Positions 53,369 to 62,853 of a stretch of DNA of 64,000 bases are shown piece by piece. This DNA is from Pseudooceanicola sp050897975 (GTDB taxonomy: Bacteria; Pseudomonadota; Alphaproteobacteria; Rhodobacterales; Rhodobacteraceae): positions 594,542 through 658,541 of the forward strand of contig NZ_JBPAXY010000002.1 in the NCBI RefSeq assembly GCF_050897975.1, given 5' to 3'. How positions within the stretch are numbered: position 1 is the stretch's first letter; each line of letters starts with the position of its first letter. The notes beneath the pieces were generated by a model. The model saw only the letters and a program-made list of their open reading frames with translations. It was not told where the DNA came from and did not search any database. Made by a program: the position numbers and the translations under genes.

Positions 53369-56012
53369 TCACGATCCGCCCGGGGACGACGATGACCTTC
53401 TTGGGCTGGGCCCCGTCCAGCGACCTGACGACACCATCGCTGGCCAGGGCCAGCTTTTCAACCTCTGCCTTGTCCATGTCCTTGGGCACGGTGATCTCGC
53501 CCCGGCGCTTGCCGTTGACCTGGATGGGCAGGGTGACGGTGTCCTCGACCAGCATGGCCTCGTCCGCCACCGGCCAGGGGGCCTTGGCGATCAGGCCTTC
53601 GCCGCCCAGCAGGGCCCAGATTTCCTCGGCCAGGTGGGGGGTCATCGGCGACATCAGCTGCGCCAGGGTCAGCACCGCCTGTTTCTTCGCCGCGCCCGAG
53701 GCCTTGGACTTCTGGATGGTGTTGGTGAAGCCGTAGAGTTTCGCGATGGAGGCGTTGAAGCCGAAGCTTTCGACGCCCAGGGTCACGTCGCGGATGGCCT
53801 TGTGCATCTCGCGCAGAAGCGCGGTGTCATCGGCCTCGGTGCCTGCGGCGCCCTCGTCCAGCTCTGCCGCCAGGCGCCAGACGCGGGCCAGGTGCTTGCT
53901 GGCCGCCTCGGCGCCCGCGGCGGTCCATTCCACGTCGCGTTCCGGCGGGCTGTCGGACAGCACGAACCAGCGCGCGGTATCGGCGCCGTACTGTTCGATG
54001 ATCGCCACCGGGTCGACCACGTTGTTCTTCGACTTCGACATCTTGGCCGAGGGGATGATCTCGATCCCACGGTCCTTCATCTTCTCAATCGAATGGAGCT
54101 GAGACAGCGCGAAATTGTCGGAGGGGTCGATGTTGCTGGCTGCTGCATCCTGCTTCAACACAGCTGCTTTACGCCCGTCGGCGTCGTTAAACTCGATGAC
54201 GTCCTCGGGGTAGTGGTAGACCGGGCGGCCTTCAGCGTTGCGGCTTTGGTAGATCGCGTGGGTCACCATCCCTTGGGTGAAGAGCGCGTTGAACGGCTCT
54301 TTCGACTTCTCGGGCAGGTGGCCGCAGATGTTCATCGCCCGGGCGAAGAAGCGCGAATAGAGCAGGTGCAGGATCGCGTGTTCGATGCCGCCGATATACT
54401 GGTCGACGTTCATCCAGTATTCGGCCTCGGCCAGGTCGGTGGGCGTGGTGGCGCGGGGCGCGGTGAAGCGGGCATAGTACCAGGACGAATCGACGAAAGT
54501 GTCCATCGTGTCCGTCTCGCGCTGCGCGGGCTTGCCACAGGCCGGGCAGGCGCAGTCACGCCAGGTCGGGTGCCGGTCCAGTGGGTTGCCGGGCACGGCA
54601 AAGTCGATCGGCTTGCCGCCCTCGTCATAGGGCAGTTCGACCGGCAGGTTCTCTTTCTTCTCGGGGACCACGCCGCAGTCGGGGCAATGGACGACCGGAA
54701 TCGGGCAGCCCCAGTAGCGCTGCCGCGACAGGCCCCAGTCCCGCAGGCGGAACTTGGTCACGCCCTGGCCGATGCCCTTGGCCTCGCAGAACTCGACCGT
54801 GGCGTCGATGGCCTCGTTGCCGGTCATGATGTCCTCGCCCGCGACCTTGCGGATGAAACGCACCTTGTCGGGCTTGGGCGGCACATAGGCGCCCTTGGCC
54901 GGATAGTCGCCCTCGACAGGCTCGAACACCGGGGTGATCGGCAGGTCGTATTTGCTGGCGAACTCATGGTCGCGCTCGTCATGGGCGGGCACGCCGAAGA
55001 TGGCGCCGGTGCCGTAGTCCATGAGGATGAAGTTGGCGATCCAGACCGGCAGTTTCCATTCGGGATCAAGGGGGTGGGTCACGGTCAGCCCGGTGTCGAA
55101 GCCCAGCTTCTCGCCGGTCTCGATGGCCTCTTCGGTGGTGCCGCCCTTGCGCGCCTCGGCGCAGAACGCCGCGACCTTGGGATCCTTGGCTTCCAGCGCC
55201 TTGGCCAGCGGGTGGTCGGGCGAGATGCCGACAAAGCTGGCCCCCATCAGGGTGTCGGGGCGGGTGGTGTAGACCTCGATCTGCTCGAACCCTTCGGCGG
55301 GCGCCGTCAGATCCCAGGAGAATTGCAGCCCGCGCGACTTGCCGATCCAGTTGGCCTGCATCGTCTTCACCTTGGCGGGCCAGTCGCCGAGACCGTCCAG
55401 CGCCGTCAGCAGCTCATCCGAGAAATCGGAGATCTTGAAGAACCACTGGGTCAGCTCGCGCCGTTCCACCAGCGCGCCGGAACGCCAGCCGCGGCCGTCC
55501 TCGACCTGTTCGTTGGCCAGAACGGTCATGTCGACCGGATCCCAGTTGACCACGGCATTCTTGCGGTAGACCAGGCCCTTTTCCAGGAAATCCAGGAACA
55601 TGGCCTGTTGCTGGCCATAGTATTCCGGGTCGCAGGTGGCGAACATCCGGGTCCAGTCCAGGCCGAAGCCCAGGGGCTTCATCTGGGCGACCATCGTGTC
55701 GATGTTGGAATAGGTCCAGTCCTTGGGGTGGCCGCCATTGGCCATGGCGGCGTTTTCGGCGGGCATCCCGAAGGCGTCAAAGCCCATGGGGTGCAGCACG
55801 TTGTGCCCGGTGGACATCTTGTAGCGGGCGATCACATCGCCCATGGTGTAGTTGCGGACGTGGCCGATGTGGATCCGCCCCGAGGGGTAGGGGAACATCT
55901 CGAGCACGTAGTACTTCGGCTTGTCGCCCTCGCGGGTGGCGCGGAACACCTGGGCGTCGTCCCAGGCCTTCTGCCATTTCGGTTCGATCTCGGCGGCGGA
56001 ATAGCGCGACAT
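53355..56012 (-). CDS. leuS: Leucyl-tRNA synthetase
   Basis: Charges tRNA-Leu. The 885-residue class I synthetase has the HIGH motif in GRIHIGHVRNYT (about residue 44), the editing domain with LMGASFVGISPDHP in its middle, the zinc-type CPDCGVVPE loop and the KMSKS motif in SAKMSKSKNNVV (about 655). The ATG at 56012 follows the family start MSRYSAAEIEPKWQ. It heads the leuS-lptE-holA operon. Confidence 0.98.
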   Translation of the reverse strand: MSRYSAAEIEPKWQKAWDDAQVFRATREGDKPKYYVLEMFPYPSGRIHIGHVRNYTMGDVIARYKMSTGHNVLHPMGFDAFGMPAENAAMANGGHPKDWTYSNIDTMVAQMKPLGFGLDWTRMFATCDPEYYGQQQAMFLDFLEKGLVYRKNAVVNWDPVDMTVLANEQVEDGRGWRSGALVERRELTQWFFKISDFSDELLTALDGLGDWPAKVKTMQANWIGKSRGLQFSWDLTAPAEGFEQIEVYTTRPDTLMGASFVGISPDHPLAKALEAKDPKVAAFCAEARKGGTTEEAIETGEKLGFDTGLTVTHPLDPEWKLPVWIANFILMDYGTGAIFGVPAHDERDHEFASKYDLPITPVFEPVEGDYPAKGAYVPPKPDKVRFIRKVAGEDIMTGNEAIDATVEFCEAKGIGQGVTKFRLRDWGLSRQRYWGCPIPVVHCPDCGVVPEKKENLPVELPYDEGGKPIDFAVPGNPLDRHPTWRDCACPACGKPAQRETDTMDTFVDSSWYYARFTAPRATTPTDLAEAEYWMNVDQYIGGIEHAILHLLYSRFFARAMNICGHLPEKSKEPFNALFTQGMVTHAIYQSRNAEGRPVYHYPEDVIEFNDADGRKAAVLKQDAAASNIDPSDNFALSQLHSIEKMKDRGIEIIPSAKMSKSKNNVVDPVAIIEQYGADTARWFVLSDSPPERDVEWTAAGAEAASKHLARVWRLAAELDEGAAGTEADDTALLREMHKAIRDVTLGVESFGFNASIAKLYGFTNTIQKSKASGAAKKQAVLTLAQLMSPMTPHLAEEIWALLGGEGLIAKAPWPVADEAMLVEDTVTLPIQVNGKRRGEITVPKDMDKAEVEKLALASDGVVRSLDGAQPKKVIVVPGRIVNVVV

Positions 56013-56179
56013 GTCTGGCCCTCGGGTGTCTGGCGGTAATCGGTCTGCGGATAGCTGTTGGCGCGGTTGATATTGCGCGGGGCGCGCAGGGTCCAGCCCT
56101 TTGCGCAAAGGGGCGGCGGCCACGGGTTTCCAAGGCGGGCGGCGCGTGGTTCACTGGCACCACCTGCGGAGTGGCGCCT

Positions 56180-57442
56180 TTGAACATCCTCTTCATCCAT
56201 CAGAACTTTCCCGGCCAGTTCAAGCATCTGGCGGTGGCCCTGGCGGCGCGCGGCCATTCGGTGACCGCGCTGACCCTGCGGGTGAAGGAACCGGCCACCT
56301 GGCGCGGGGTGCGGGTGCTGCCCTATCAGATCCACCGCAAGGGGGGGCAGCAGCTGCATCCGTGGATCCTCGACATGGACAGCAAGGTGACCCGGGCCGA
56401 GGCCTGTTTCCGCGCCGCCCGGCGCCTGCGCGATCAGGGCTATACCCCCGATGTCATCATCGCCCATCACGGCTGGGGCGAGTCGCTGTTTCTGCGCGAC
56501 GTCTGGCCCAAGGCGCGCCTGGGTATCTATTGCGAGCTTTATCACCTGGCGGGCTATCCGCATCTGAACTTCGACCCCGAGTTCCGCGGTCAGGACGACG
56601 GGGTCGAGCCGCTGCGCATCCGGATGAAGAACCTCAACAACCACCTGCATTTCGACATTGCCCAGGCGGGGATCTCGCCCACGCGGTTCCAGGCCGACAC
56701 CTTCCCGGCCACCTTCCGCGACGAGATCTCGGTTATTCACGACGGGATCGACACCGGCCAGGTGAAACCCGACCCGCAGGTGCGTTTCGCGCTGGAAGAG
56801 GGCGGGCGCGTCCTGACCCGGGACGACGAGGTGATCACCTTCGTCAATCGCAACCTCGAACCCTATCGCGGTTACCATATCTTCATGCGTGCGCTGCCCG
56901 AGTTGCTGCGGGCACGGCCCAAGGCCCAGGTGCTGATCACCGGGGGCGATGGCACCTCTTACGGGGCGAAACCGCCCGCCGGGCAAAGCTGGAAACAGAT
57001 CTTCATCGACGAGGTGCGCGACCAGATCCCGGAGGAAGACTGGGCGCGGGTGCATTTCCTGGGGCGCATTCCCTATCCGCGATTCCTCGACATGCTGCGG
57101 CTGTCGCGGGTGCATGTCTATCTGACCTATCCCTTCGTCCTGTCCTGGTCCCTGCTGGAGGCGATGGCGACCGAGGCGGCGATCGTGGCCAGCGATACCG
57201 CCCCGGTGCGCGAGGTGATCACGCATGACAGGACCGGGCGGCTGGTGGACTTCTTCGACCCCGCCGCGCTGACCGCCGAGGTCTGCACCCTGCTGGAGGA
57301 TGGCGCGGCGCGCGAAAGGCTGGGCCGGGCGGCGCGGGCCCATATCCTGGAGCATTACGAGCTGACGCGAATCTGCCTGCCCCGGCAGATCGACTGGGTC
57401 GAGCGTCTGGGCCAGATGCACGCGCCGCCGCTGCCGGAATAG
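56180..57442 (+). CDS. Glycosyltransferase family 4
   Basis: A 420-residue GT-B glycosyltransferase. The start NILFIHQNFPGQFKHL is the signature of a GT4 subfamily found in many alphaproteobacteria, and the C-terminal half has VIHDGID, ITGGDG and the sugar-nucleotide block ATEAAIVASDTAPVREVI. It may act in cell-surface or capsular polysaccharide synthesis. The TTG at 56180 has GGAG nine bases upstream; a GTG at 56171 is possible but overlaps that site. Divergent from leuS, about 165 bases apart. Confidence 0.87.
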   Translation: MNILFIHQNFPGQFKHLAVALAARGHSVTALTLRVKEPATWRGVRVLPYQIHRKGGQQLHPWILDMDSKVTRAEACFRAARRLRDQGYTPDVIIAHHGWGESLFLRDVWPKARLGIYCELYHLAGYPHLNFDPEFRGQDDGVEPLRIRMKNLNNHLHFDIAQAGISPTRFQADTFPATFRDEISVIHDGIDTGQVKPDPQVRFALEEGGRVLTRDDEVITFVNRNLEPYRGYHIFMRALPELLRARPKAQVLITGGDGTSYGAKPPAGQSWKQIFIDEVRDQIPEEDWARVHFLGRIPYPRFLDMLRLSRVHVYLTYPFVLSWSLLEAMATEAAIVASDTAPVREVITHDRTGRLVDFFDPAALTAEVCTLLEDGAARERLGRAARAHILEHYELTRICLPRQIDWVERLGQMHAPPLPE

Positions 57443-57484
57443 GCGCCAGGGGGCGCGGCAGGGGGAGGCGGGCAGAAAGAAGAA

Positions 57485-57513
57485 GGGCGGCGCCCGATGG
57501 GCCCGCCCCTTTA
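57485..57513. terminator. Terminator between convergent genes
   Basis: GGGCGG-c-GCCC pairs with GGGC-CCGCCC around the loop GAT (57485-57508), followed by CCTTT on the plus strand. It lies between the glycosyltransferase and the DUF3576 gene. Confidence 0.6.
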
Positions 57514-57560
57514 TCTCACTCTATATAACTGACGCCTCCGCAGGGGAGGGGGCCGGCGTC

Positions 57561-58028
57561 TTAGAACCGGCGGTCGCCGACGCGCAGCTGGCGGGCGCGG
57601 GTCAGGATCGCATCCTCGACCGCCCGCTGGGTGCCTTCAGCCACCGGGGCGCCGCCGCGGGTCTGGATCGCCACGTTCAGCGAACGCGCTTCCAGCGCCG
57701 GATCCGAGATATAGACGGTGGCGCGATAGGCGCGGCCGCCGCCGGGCGGGGTGCCGTAGCCGAAGGAGATGACGCCGGTAAAGGGATCGACGGTTTCCAC
57801 GGGCAGGAAGTTCAGCACCTCCAGCGAGGCGTTCCACAGGTAACGGTTCACCGCCACCTTGCTGCCGTCATCGCGCTGGTTGAACAGGTCCCAGATCGTT
57901 TCGCGCTGGTCCAGCTGTTGCTGCGGCGTCGGACCCGGGTCGGGGTTGTTGCCACAGGCGGCCAGTGCCAGCAGGCCGGTCACGGCCGTGGCGCGGGCCA
58001 CGGTTCGGATTGCGCGAGAAGAGATCAT
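57561..58028 (-). CDS. DUF3576 lipoprotein
   Basis: A 155-residue exported lipoprotein: signal sequence with lipobox LALAAC (Cys at about residue 25), then a conserved body with RETIWDLFNQRDDGSKVAVN, LWNASLEVLNFLPVETVDPF and GRAYRATVYI. The family is restricted to Alphaproteobacteria and its role is unknown; the phrase suggests an envelope component. In relatives it often lies near leuS-lptE, as here. Confidence 0.88.
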   Translation of the reverse strand: MISSRAIRTVARATAVTGLLALAACGNNPDPGPTPQQQLDQRETIWDLFNQRDDGSKVAVNRYLWNASLEVLNFLPVETVDPFTGVISFGYGTPPGGGRAYRATVYISDPALEARSLNVAIQTRGGAPVAEGTQRAVEDAILTRARQLRVGDRRF

Positions 58029-58286
58029 GCTTCGGCCCCGTTCTAATTGGTCCTCTCCGATCTACCGAAGCCGCCCCTCAGGAGCAAGAACCTTTAAGGC
58101 GCGGGATTTCCTGCCATAAGCAATGTAGGTGCCGCCGCCGCGCAGATCGGCGGGCGCGGGGCGCGCCTGCGCCGGGCACAGGCCCGCACGCGCAGAAAAC
58201 CGGCGGGATCGGCCCGGTGGCCGGGGGGCACTGTGGCAGAGTTGCACCAATCCGTGGCGTGGTTGTCGGCGCGCCTTTCGGTGTTC

Positions 58287-58303
58287 TTGCCAAGGAACGG
58301 CAA
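58287..58303. promoter_or_regulatory. Nested dyad upstream of the porin gene
   Basis: TTGCC (58287-58291) and GGCAA (58299-58303) form an inner inverted repeat, and CTTTCG (58275-58280) and CGAAAG (58310-58315) an outer one, with identical six-base gaps on both sides. The site lies about 65-100 bases before the porin start and could be an operator or a leader hairpin. The rest of the 350-base gap shows no gene. Confidence 0.4.
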
Positions 58304-58378
58304 AAAGAGCGAAAGACCTTGGCATACCCAATGCGGATTCTCCGTTTTGGGGCAGACTGAGAAACCGAGGGAAACACT

Positions 58379-59332
58379 ATGAAAAAGATTCTCTTTGCGA
58401 CGACCGCCCTGGTCGCTTCCGCAGGCTTCGCCTCCGCTGACATCACCGTTTCCGGTGGCGCCAACATGGGTGTGAAGTACCAAGAAGGCCGCGCCGCTGG
58501 CGAAACCTTCCTGTACAACGAACTGGACTTCGGCATCGCCGGTTCCGGCACCACCGACTCGGGCATCGAGTTCGGCGCGTCGATCGACCTGGACGCATCG
58601 CTGACCGACGAGTCGGCTTCGCAAGACCCGGGTTCCTTCGACCCCGAAGCTTACGTCTCCTCCGGCGGCCTGACCCTGACCATCGGTACCCTGGACGGCG
58701 CTTCCGACCCCTTCGGCCTGCCCGACATCGGCTTTGACGGCGTTGGCGTTGACGACGTTGCAGAAGACCTGATGGGCGGCGCACTGGGTGTGAAATCCGG
58801 CGCCAACGTGAACGTCTCCTACACCTTCGGCGACTACTCCTTCATGGCTGCCCATGACGGCGACGACAACTGGGGTATCGCGTTCAGCGGCGCCGTGAAC
58901 GGCTTCTCGTTCGGCATCGCCTACGAAGAAAACAACGACATCACCTTCGATACGTTCACCTTCTTCGGCAACACCATCGTGACCGAATACCTCGACGTTC
59001 AGTCGACCTGGCTGAACCTGGGCTACGAATTCGACGCCTTCTCGGTGACCGCGTTCTATGTCAACATGGACATCGACCACACCGACGTTGGCTTCTTCGG
59101 CAACCCGGACGTCGTGACCTCCTCGACCGAAGAAGGCTACGGCCTGGCCGCTTCCTACACCGCCGGCGACCTGACCGTGACCGGTGTCTGGGCTGACAGC
59201 TCGACCGCAGACGACGCTGCCTACGGCATCGACGCAGCCTACGACCTGGGCTCCGGCCTGGTCCTCAAAGGCGGCGTGGCTTCGGTCAACGACGCAACCA
59301 ACGCCGACCTCGGCGTGATCATGTCCTTCTAA
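58379..59332 (+). CDS. Outer-membrane porin
   Basis: A 317-residue beta-barrel porin of the Rhodobacter type. The signal peptide MKKILFATTALVASAGFASA is followed by the mature start DITVSGGAN, and the chain alternates short aromatic/hydrophobic strands with acidic Gly/Asp-rich loops; it ends in a C-terminal Phe, the usual barrel-assembly signal. Codon use is visibly different from neighbours (frequent TTC, ACC, GAC, GGC), typical of a very highly expressed gene. The double hairpin downstream supports strong transcription. Confidence 0.93.
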   Translation: MKKILFATTALVASAGFASADITVSGGANMGVKYQEGRAAGETFLYNELDFGIAGSGTTDSGIEFGASIDLDASLTDESASQDPGSFDPEAYVSSGGLTLTIGTLDGASDPFGLPDIGFDGVGVDDVAEDLMGGALGVKSGANVNVSYTFGDYSFMAAHDGDDNWGIAFSGAVNGFSFGIAYEENNDITFDTFTFFGNTIVTEYLDVQSTWLNLGYEFDAFSVTAFYVNMDIDHTDVGFFGNPDVVTSSTEEGYGLAASYTAGDLTVTGVWADSSTADDAAYGIDAAYDLGSGLVLKGGVASVNDATNADLGVIMSF

Positions 59333-59391
59333 TAGACCCTACGGTCTATCAGATGGGGAAGGGCGAGCTTCGGCTCGCCCTTCTTGCTTTT
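59332..59391 (+). terminator. Double terminator of the porin gene
   Basis: First hairpin: ATAGACC-ctac-GGTCTAT (59332-59349), overlapping the stop. Second: AAGGGCGAGC-TTCG-GCTCGCCCTT (59359-59382) with a stabilising UUCG loop and a T-rich tail CTTGCTTTT. Confidence 0.9.
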
Positions 59392-59485
59392 CGGGTCCTC
59401 GCCACGGCGGGGGCCTTTTCTTTTTCCGCGCGCTGGTGTTCCTATGCCGCCAAATCCCCACCCGACGACCCGCCAGGAGGCCCCC

Positions 59486-60145
59486 ATGTCGCTGTCAGAG
59501 ATCCGCACCCGTATCGCCAAGGCCTGCGACGAGGCCGGGCGCGACGCCTCCGAGGTGACCCTGATCGCCGTCTCGAAGGTGCAGCCGAACGAGCGGGTGC
59601 GCGCCGTGCTGGACGAGGGCCAGCGCGTCTTCGGCGAAAACCGGGTGCAGGAGGCGGCGGGCAAATGGCCCGACTTCCGCCAGCAGTACGAGGGGATCGA
59701 GCTGCATATCATCGGGCCGCTGCAATCCAACAAGGTGCGCCAGGCCATGGAGCTGGCGCAGTACATCCATTCGGTGGACCGCCCCAAGATCGCCCATGCC
59801 ATCGCCCGCATCGCCGATGAAACCGGCGCCTGCCCGCGCCTGTTCCTTCAGGTGAACACCGGCGAAGAGCCGCAGAAGGCGGGCATCCTGCCGGGCGAGG
59901 CCGACGCCTTCGTGGCCGAATGCCGCGCCCTGTCGCTGCCGGTCGAGGGGCTGATGTGCATCCCCCCGGTCGAGGAAGAGGCCAGCCTGCATTTCGCCCT
60001 TCTGGCGAAGATCGCCGAACGCAACGGGCTGACCGGCCTGTCGATGGGCATGTCGGGCGATTTCGAGAAGGCGATTTCCTTTGGTGCCACCCATGTGCGT
60101 GTCGGCTCTGCCATCTTCGGCGCCCGCGAGGCCGCGCAGGGCTGA
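59486..60145 (+). CDS. yggS: YggS-type PLP homeostasis protein
   Basis: A 219-residue single-domain PLP-binding protein that buffers pyridoxal phosphate in the cell. The PLP lysine is in IAVSKVQP (about residue 30), GENRVQEA near 52, HIIGPLQSNK near 73, and the C-terminal SMGMSGDFEKAI and VRVGSAIFG bind the phosphate. Length is typical. ATG at 59486 follows CAGGAGG. No operon partner; the next gene begins after 113 bases. Confidence 0.95.
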   Translation: MSLSEIRTRIAKACDEAGRDASEVTLIAVSKVQPNERVRAVLDEGQRVFGENRVQEAAGKWPDFRQQYEGIELHIIGPLQSNKVRQAMELAQYIHSVDRPKIAHAIARIADETGACPRLFLQVNTGEEPQKAGILPGEADAFVAECRALSLPVEGLMCIPPVEEEASLHFALLAKIAERNGLTGLSMGMSGDFEKAISFGATHVRVGSAIFGAREAAQG

Positions 60146-60258
60146 TCCGTCGCAATGCCGTGATCCGGCGGGTCTAAAGAGGCACGGAAGGTTGCGGCGC
60201 GGCGCGGGCTTCGCCAAGCTGCGGCCAAAGCGAGGCACGGGCTGAGGAGCTGGACCCA

Positions 60259-61800
60259 ATGGATTTCATCGCGCCAATCGTCGAATGGCTGGTCTTTATC
60301 TTCGTCATGGCCATCGGCCTGGCGATGCTGGCCGTGGTGGTCATGTTCCTGCTGGACCTGGGCCAGCGCGAGGATGCCATCCGTCGGAACTATCCCGTCA
60401 TCGGCCGCTTCCGGGGCATGTTCACCAAGCTGGGCGAATTCTTCCGCCAGTATTTCTTTGCCATGGACCGCGAGGAAATGCCCTTCAACCGGGCGCAGCG
60501 CGAGTGGGTCTACCACTCGGCCAAGGGGCTGAGTAACACCCTGGCCTTCGGCTCGACCCGGAACCTGTCGATTCCCGGCACGCCGATTTTCGTCAACGCG
60601 GTCTTTCCGCCGCTGGACGACCAGTTCGCGGTGACCAAGCCGATGGTGATCGGCCCCTATGCCCGCCATCCCTACAATGCGCCGTCGATCTTCAACATCT
60701 CGGGAATGTCCTATGGCGCCATGTCGCGCCCGGCGATCGAGGCCCTGTCGAAGGGCGCGAAAGAGGCGGGGATCTGGCTGAACACCGGGGAAGGGGGGCT
60801 GTCGCCCTATCACCTCGAAGGGGGCTGCGACCTGGTCTATCAGATCGGCACGGCGAAGTTCGGGGTGCGCGACCATGACGGCAACCTCAGCGACGAGAAG
60901 CTGCGCGAGATGGCCGCCAAGCCGCAGGTGAAGATGTTCGAGCTGAAGCTGGCCCAGGGCGCCAAGCCCGGCAAGGGCGGCATCCTGCCCGCCGCGAAGG
61001 TGGACGAAGAGGTGTCGCAGATTCGCGGCGTGCCCATGGGCAAGCCCGCCATCAGCCCGAACCGCCACAAGGAGATCGACGATTTCGGCGACCTGCTGGA
61101 CATGATCGCCCATATCCGCGAGGTCACCGGCCGGCCCGTCGGCTTCAAGACCGTCATCGGGTCCTCCGACGCCTATGAAGAGCTGTTCGAGATGATCGTG
61201 GCGCGCGGCCCCGAATCGGCGCCCGACTTCATCACCATCGACGGCGGCGAGGGCGGCACTGGCGCCGCGCCCATGCCGCTGATGGATCTGGTGGGGATGC
61301 CCCTGCGCGAGGCGCTGCTGCGCATCGTCGACATGCGCGACCGCTTCGGCCTGCACGACCGTATCCGCATCATCGCCAGCGGCAAGCTGGTGAACCCCGC
61401 CGATGTGGCCTTTGCCATCTGCGCGGGGGCCGATTTCGTCACCTCGGCGCGCGGCTTCATGTTCTCGATGGGCTGTATCCAGGCGCTGAAGTGCAACAAG
61501 AACACCTGCCCCACGGGGATCACCACCCATGACCCGCATCTGCAACGCGGCCTGGTGGTGCAGAAGAAGTACAAGGGCGTGGCCAATTACGCCCGCGGCA
61601 TCGTCGGCGAGGTCGAGATGATCGCCCATTCGGTCGGCGTGGGCGAACCGCGCCAGATGCGCCGCCGCCATGTGCGCCTGGTGCTGGCCGACGGCAACTC
61701 GGTCGTGCTGCGCAAGCTGCGCCCCTCGGTCGAGGATGCCGCCGCCATCCCCGAGGCCAGCAAGACCGCCGAGGCCCCGGTGGAGGCCCCCGACGCCTGA
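60259..61800 (+). CDS. FMN-binding glutamate synthase-like protein with membrane anchor
   Basis: A 513-residue protein resembling the FMN/3Fe-4S domain of glutamate synthase (GltB): the FMN block GEGGTGAAPMPLMD near residue 330, and the iron-sulfur motif C-x5-C-x4-C in GCIQALKCNKNTCPTG near 410. It lacks the glutaminase and the C-terminal GXGXG domains. Residues about 5-30 are a hydrophobic span, so it is probably membrane-anchored. Related stand-alone proteins are often called FMN-binding glutamate synthase family; the reaction is unproven. ATG at 60259 follows GAGGAG. Confidence 0.86.
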   Translation: MDFIAPIVEWLVFIFVMAIGLAMLAVVVMFLLDLGQREDAIRRNYPVIGRFRGMFTKLGEFFRQYFFAMDREEMPFNRAQREWVYHSAKGLSNTLAFGSTRNLSIPGTPIFVNAVFPPLDDQFAVTKPMVIGPYARHPYNAPSIFNISGMSYGAMSRPAIEALSKGAKEAGIWLNTGEGGLSPYHLEGGCDLVYQIGTAKFGVRDHDGNLSDEKLREMAAKPQVKMFELKLAQGAKPGKGGILPAAKVDEEVSQIRGVPMGKPAISPNRHKEIDDFGDLLDMIAHIREVTGRPVGFKTVIGSSDAYEELFEMIVARGPESAPDFITIDGGEGGTGAAPMPLMDLVGMPLREALLRIVDMRDRFGLHDRIRIIASGKLVNPADVAFAICAGADFVTSARGFMFSMGCIQALKCNKNTCPTGITTHDPHLQRGLVVQKKYKGVANYARGIVGEVEMIAHSVGVGEPRQMRRRHVRLVLADGNSVVLRKLRPSVEDAAAIPEASKTAEAPVEAPDA

Positions 61801-61950
61801 CCTCCGGTCCCCCAGAGGCCCCCGCCCGCGCAGCCCCCTGCGCGGGCGTTTTGTTTCAGGCCATTGCCGCAGCTGTGAGCAAGGGTCATTTTGAGGAAAC
61901 CGGATGGGCTGCTACCTCGTATCTTAGGGAGAGACATGAGGAGACCCGCG

Positions 61951-62853
61951 ATGCGACGCAGCTGGACCACCCCCCTGACCGAAAACGACGTGACCCCCGA
62001 ATCCGTCTACCTGAACCGGCGGACGATCCTGGCGGGGATGGCGGGGATGGGCCTGGGCTCGATCGCCGGGCCTGCGCTGGCCGCGCCCGAGGGGCTGCGC
62101 CCCAACGACTTCGAGGACATCACCCAGTACAACAACTACTACGAGTTCGGCACCGGCAAGGAAGACCCGGCGCGCTATGCCCATAACCTGACCGTCGCCC
62201 CCTGGTCGGTCGAGATCAACGGTATGGTCGACCGCCCCGGCACCTACGGGCTGGAAGACATCCTGAAGGGCAAGGAGATCGAAGAGCGGATCTATCGCCT
62301 GCGCTGCGTCGAGGCCTGGTCGATGGTGATCCCCTGGAACGGCTTCGAGCTGCGCGCGCTGCTGGATCAGGTGGGCGTGCAGTCGGGGGCCAAATACGTG
62401 GCCTTCGAGACCGCCCTGCGCCCCGACGAAATGCGCGGCGTGTCGCGCCGGGTGCTGGACTGGCCCTATCGCGAGGGCCTGCGCCTGGATGAGGCGATGC
62501 ACCCGCTGACCCTGCTGGCCACCGGCGTCTATGGCCGCGACCTGCCGAACCAGAACGGCGCCCCCCTGCGCCTAGTGGTGCCGTGGAAATATGGCTTCAA
62601 GTCGATCAAGTCGATCGTGCGGATCACCCTGCAGGAAGAGCAGCCCTTCACCAGCTGGAAGGATGCCAACTATCGCGAGTACGGCTTCTATTCCAACGTG
62701 AACCCCGAGGTCAGCCATCCGCGCTGGTCCCAGGCCAGCGAGCGGGTGATCGGCGGCGGCCTGCGCTCGCGCCGCGACACCGATCTGTTCAACGGCTACG
62801 GGGAAGAGGTGGCGCACCTCTATTCCGGCATGGATCTGTCGAAGAACTATTGA
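61951..62853 (+). CDS. msrP: Protein-methionine-sulfoxide reductase, catalytic subunit
   Basis: Periplasmic molybdenum enzyme that repairs oxidised methionine in envelope proteins. The 300-residue protein has a Tat signal (NRRTILAGMAGM, about residues 22-33), the Mo-binding cysteine in YRLRCVEAWSM near residue 130, and the family block PWKYGFKSIKSIVRI near 210. The ATG at 61951 follows GAGGAG; earlier in-frame starts lack a site. It shares one base with msrQ. Confidence 0.95.
   Translation: MRRSWTTPLTENDVTPESVYLNRRTILAGMAGMGLGSIAGPALAAPEGLRPNDFEDITQYNNYYEFGTGKEDPARYAHNLTVAPWSVEINGMVDRPGTYGLEDILKGKEIEERIYRLRCVEAWSMVIPWNGFELRALLDQVGVQSGAKYVAFETALRPDEMRGVSRRVLDWPYREGLRLDEAMHPLTLLATGVYGRDLPNQNGAPLRLVVPWKYGFKSIKSIVRITLQEEQPFTSWKDANYREYGFYSNVNPEVSHPRWSQASERVIGGGLRSRRDTDLFNGYGEEVAHLYSGMDLSKNY

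Noticed and set aside
53334..56039. A 901-codon open frame opposite leuS
   Set aside because: It is antisense to a complete leucyl-tRNA synthetase and has Gly/Asp/His-rich low-complexity composition typical of antisense frames in high-GC DNA; no protein family visible.
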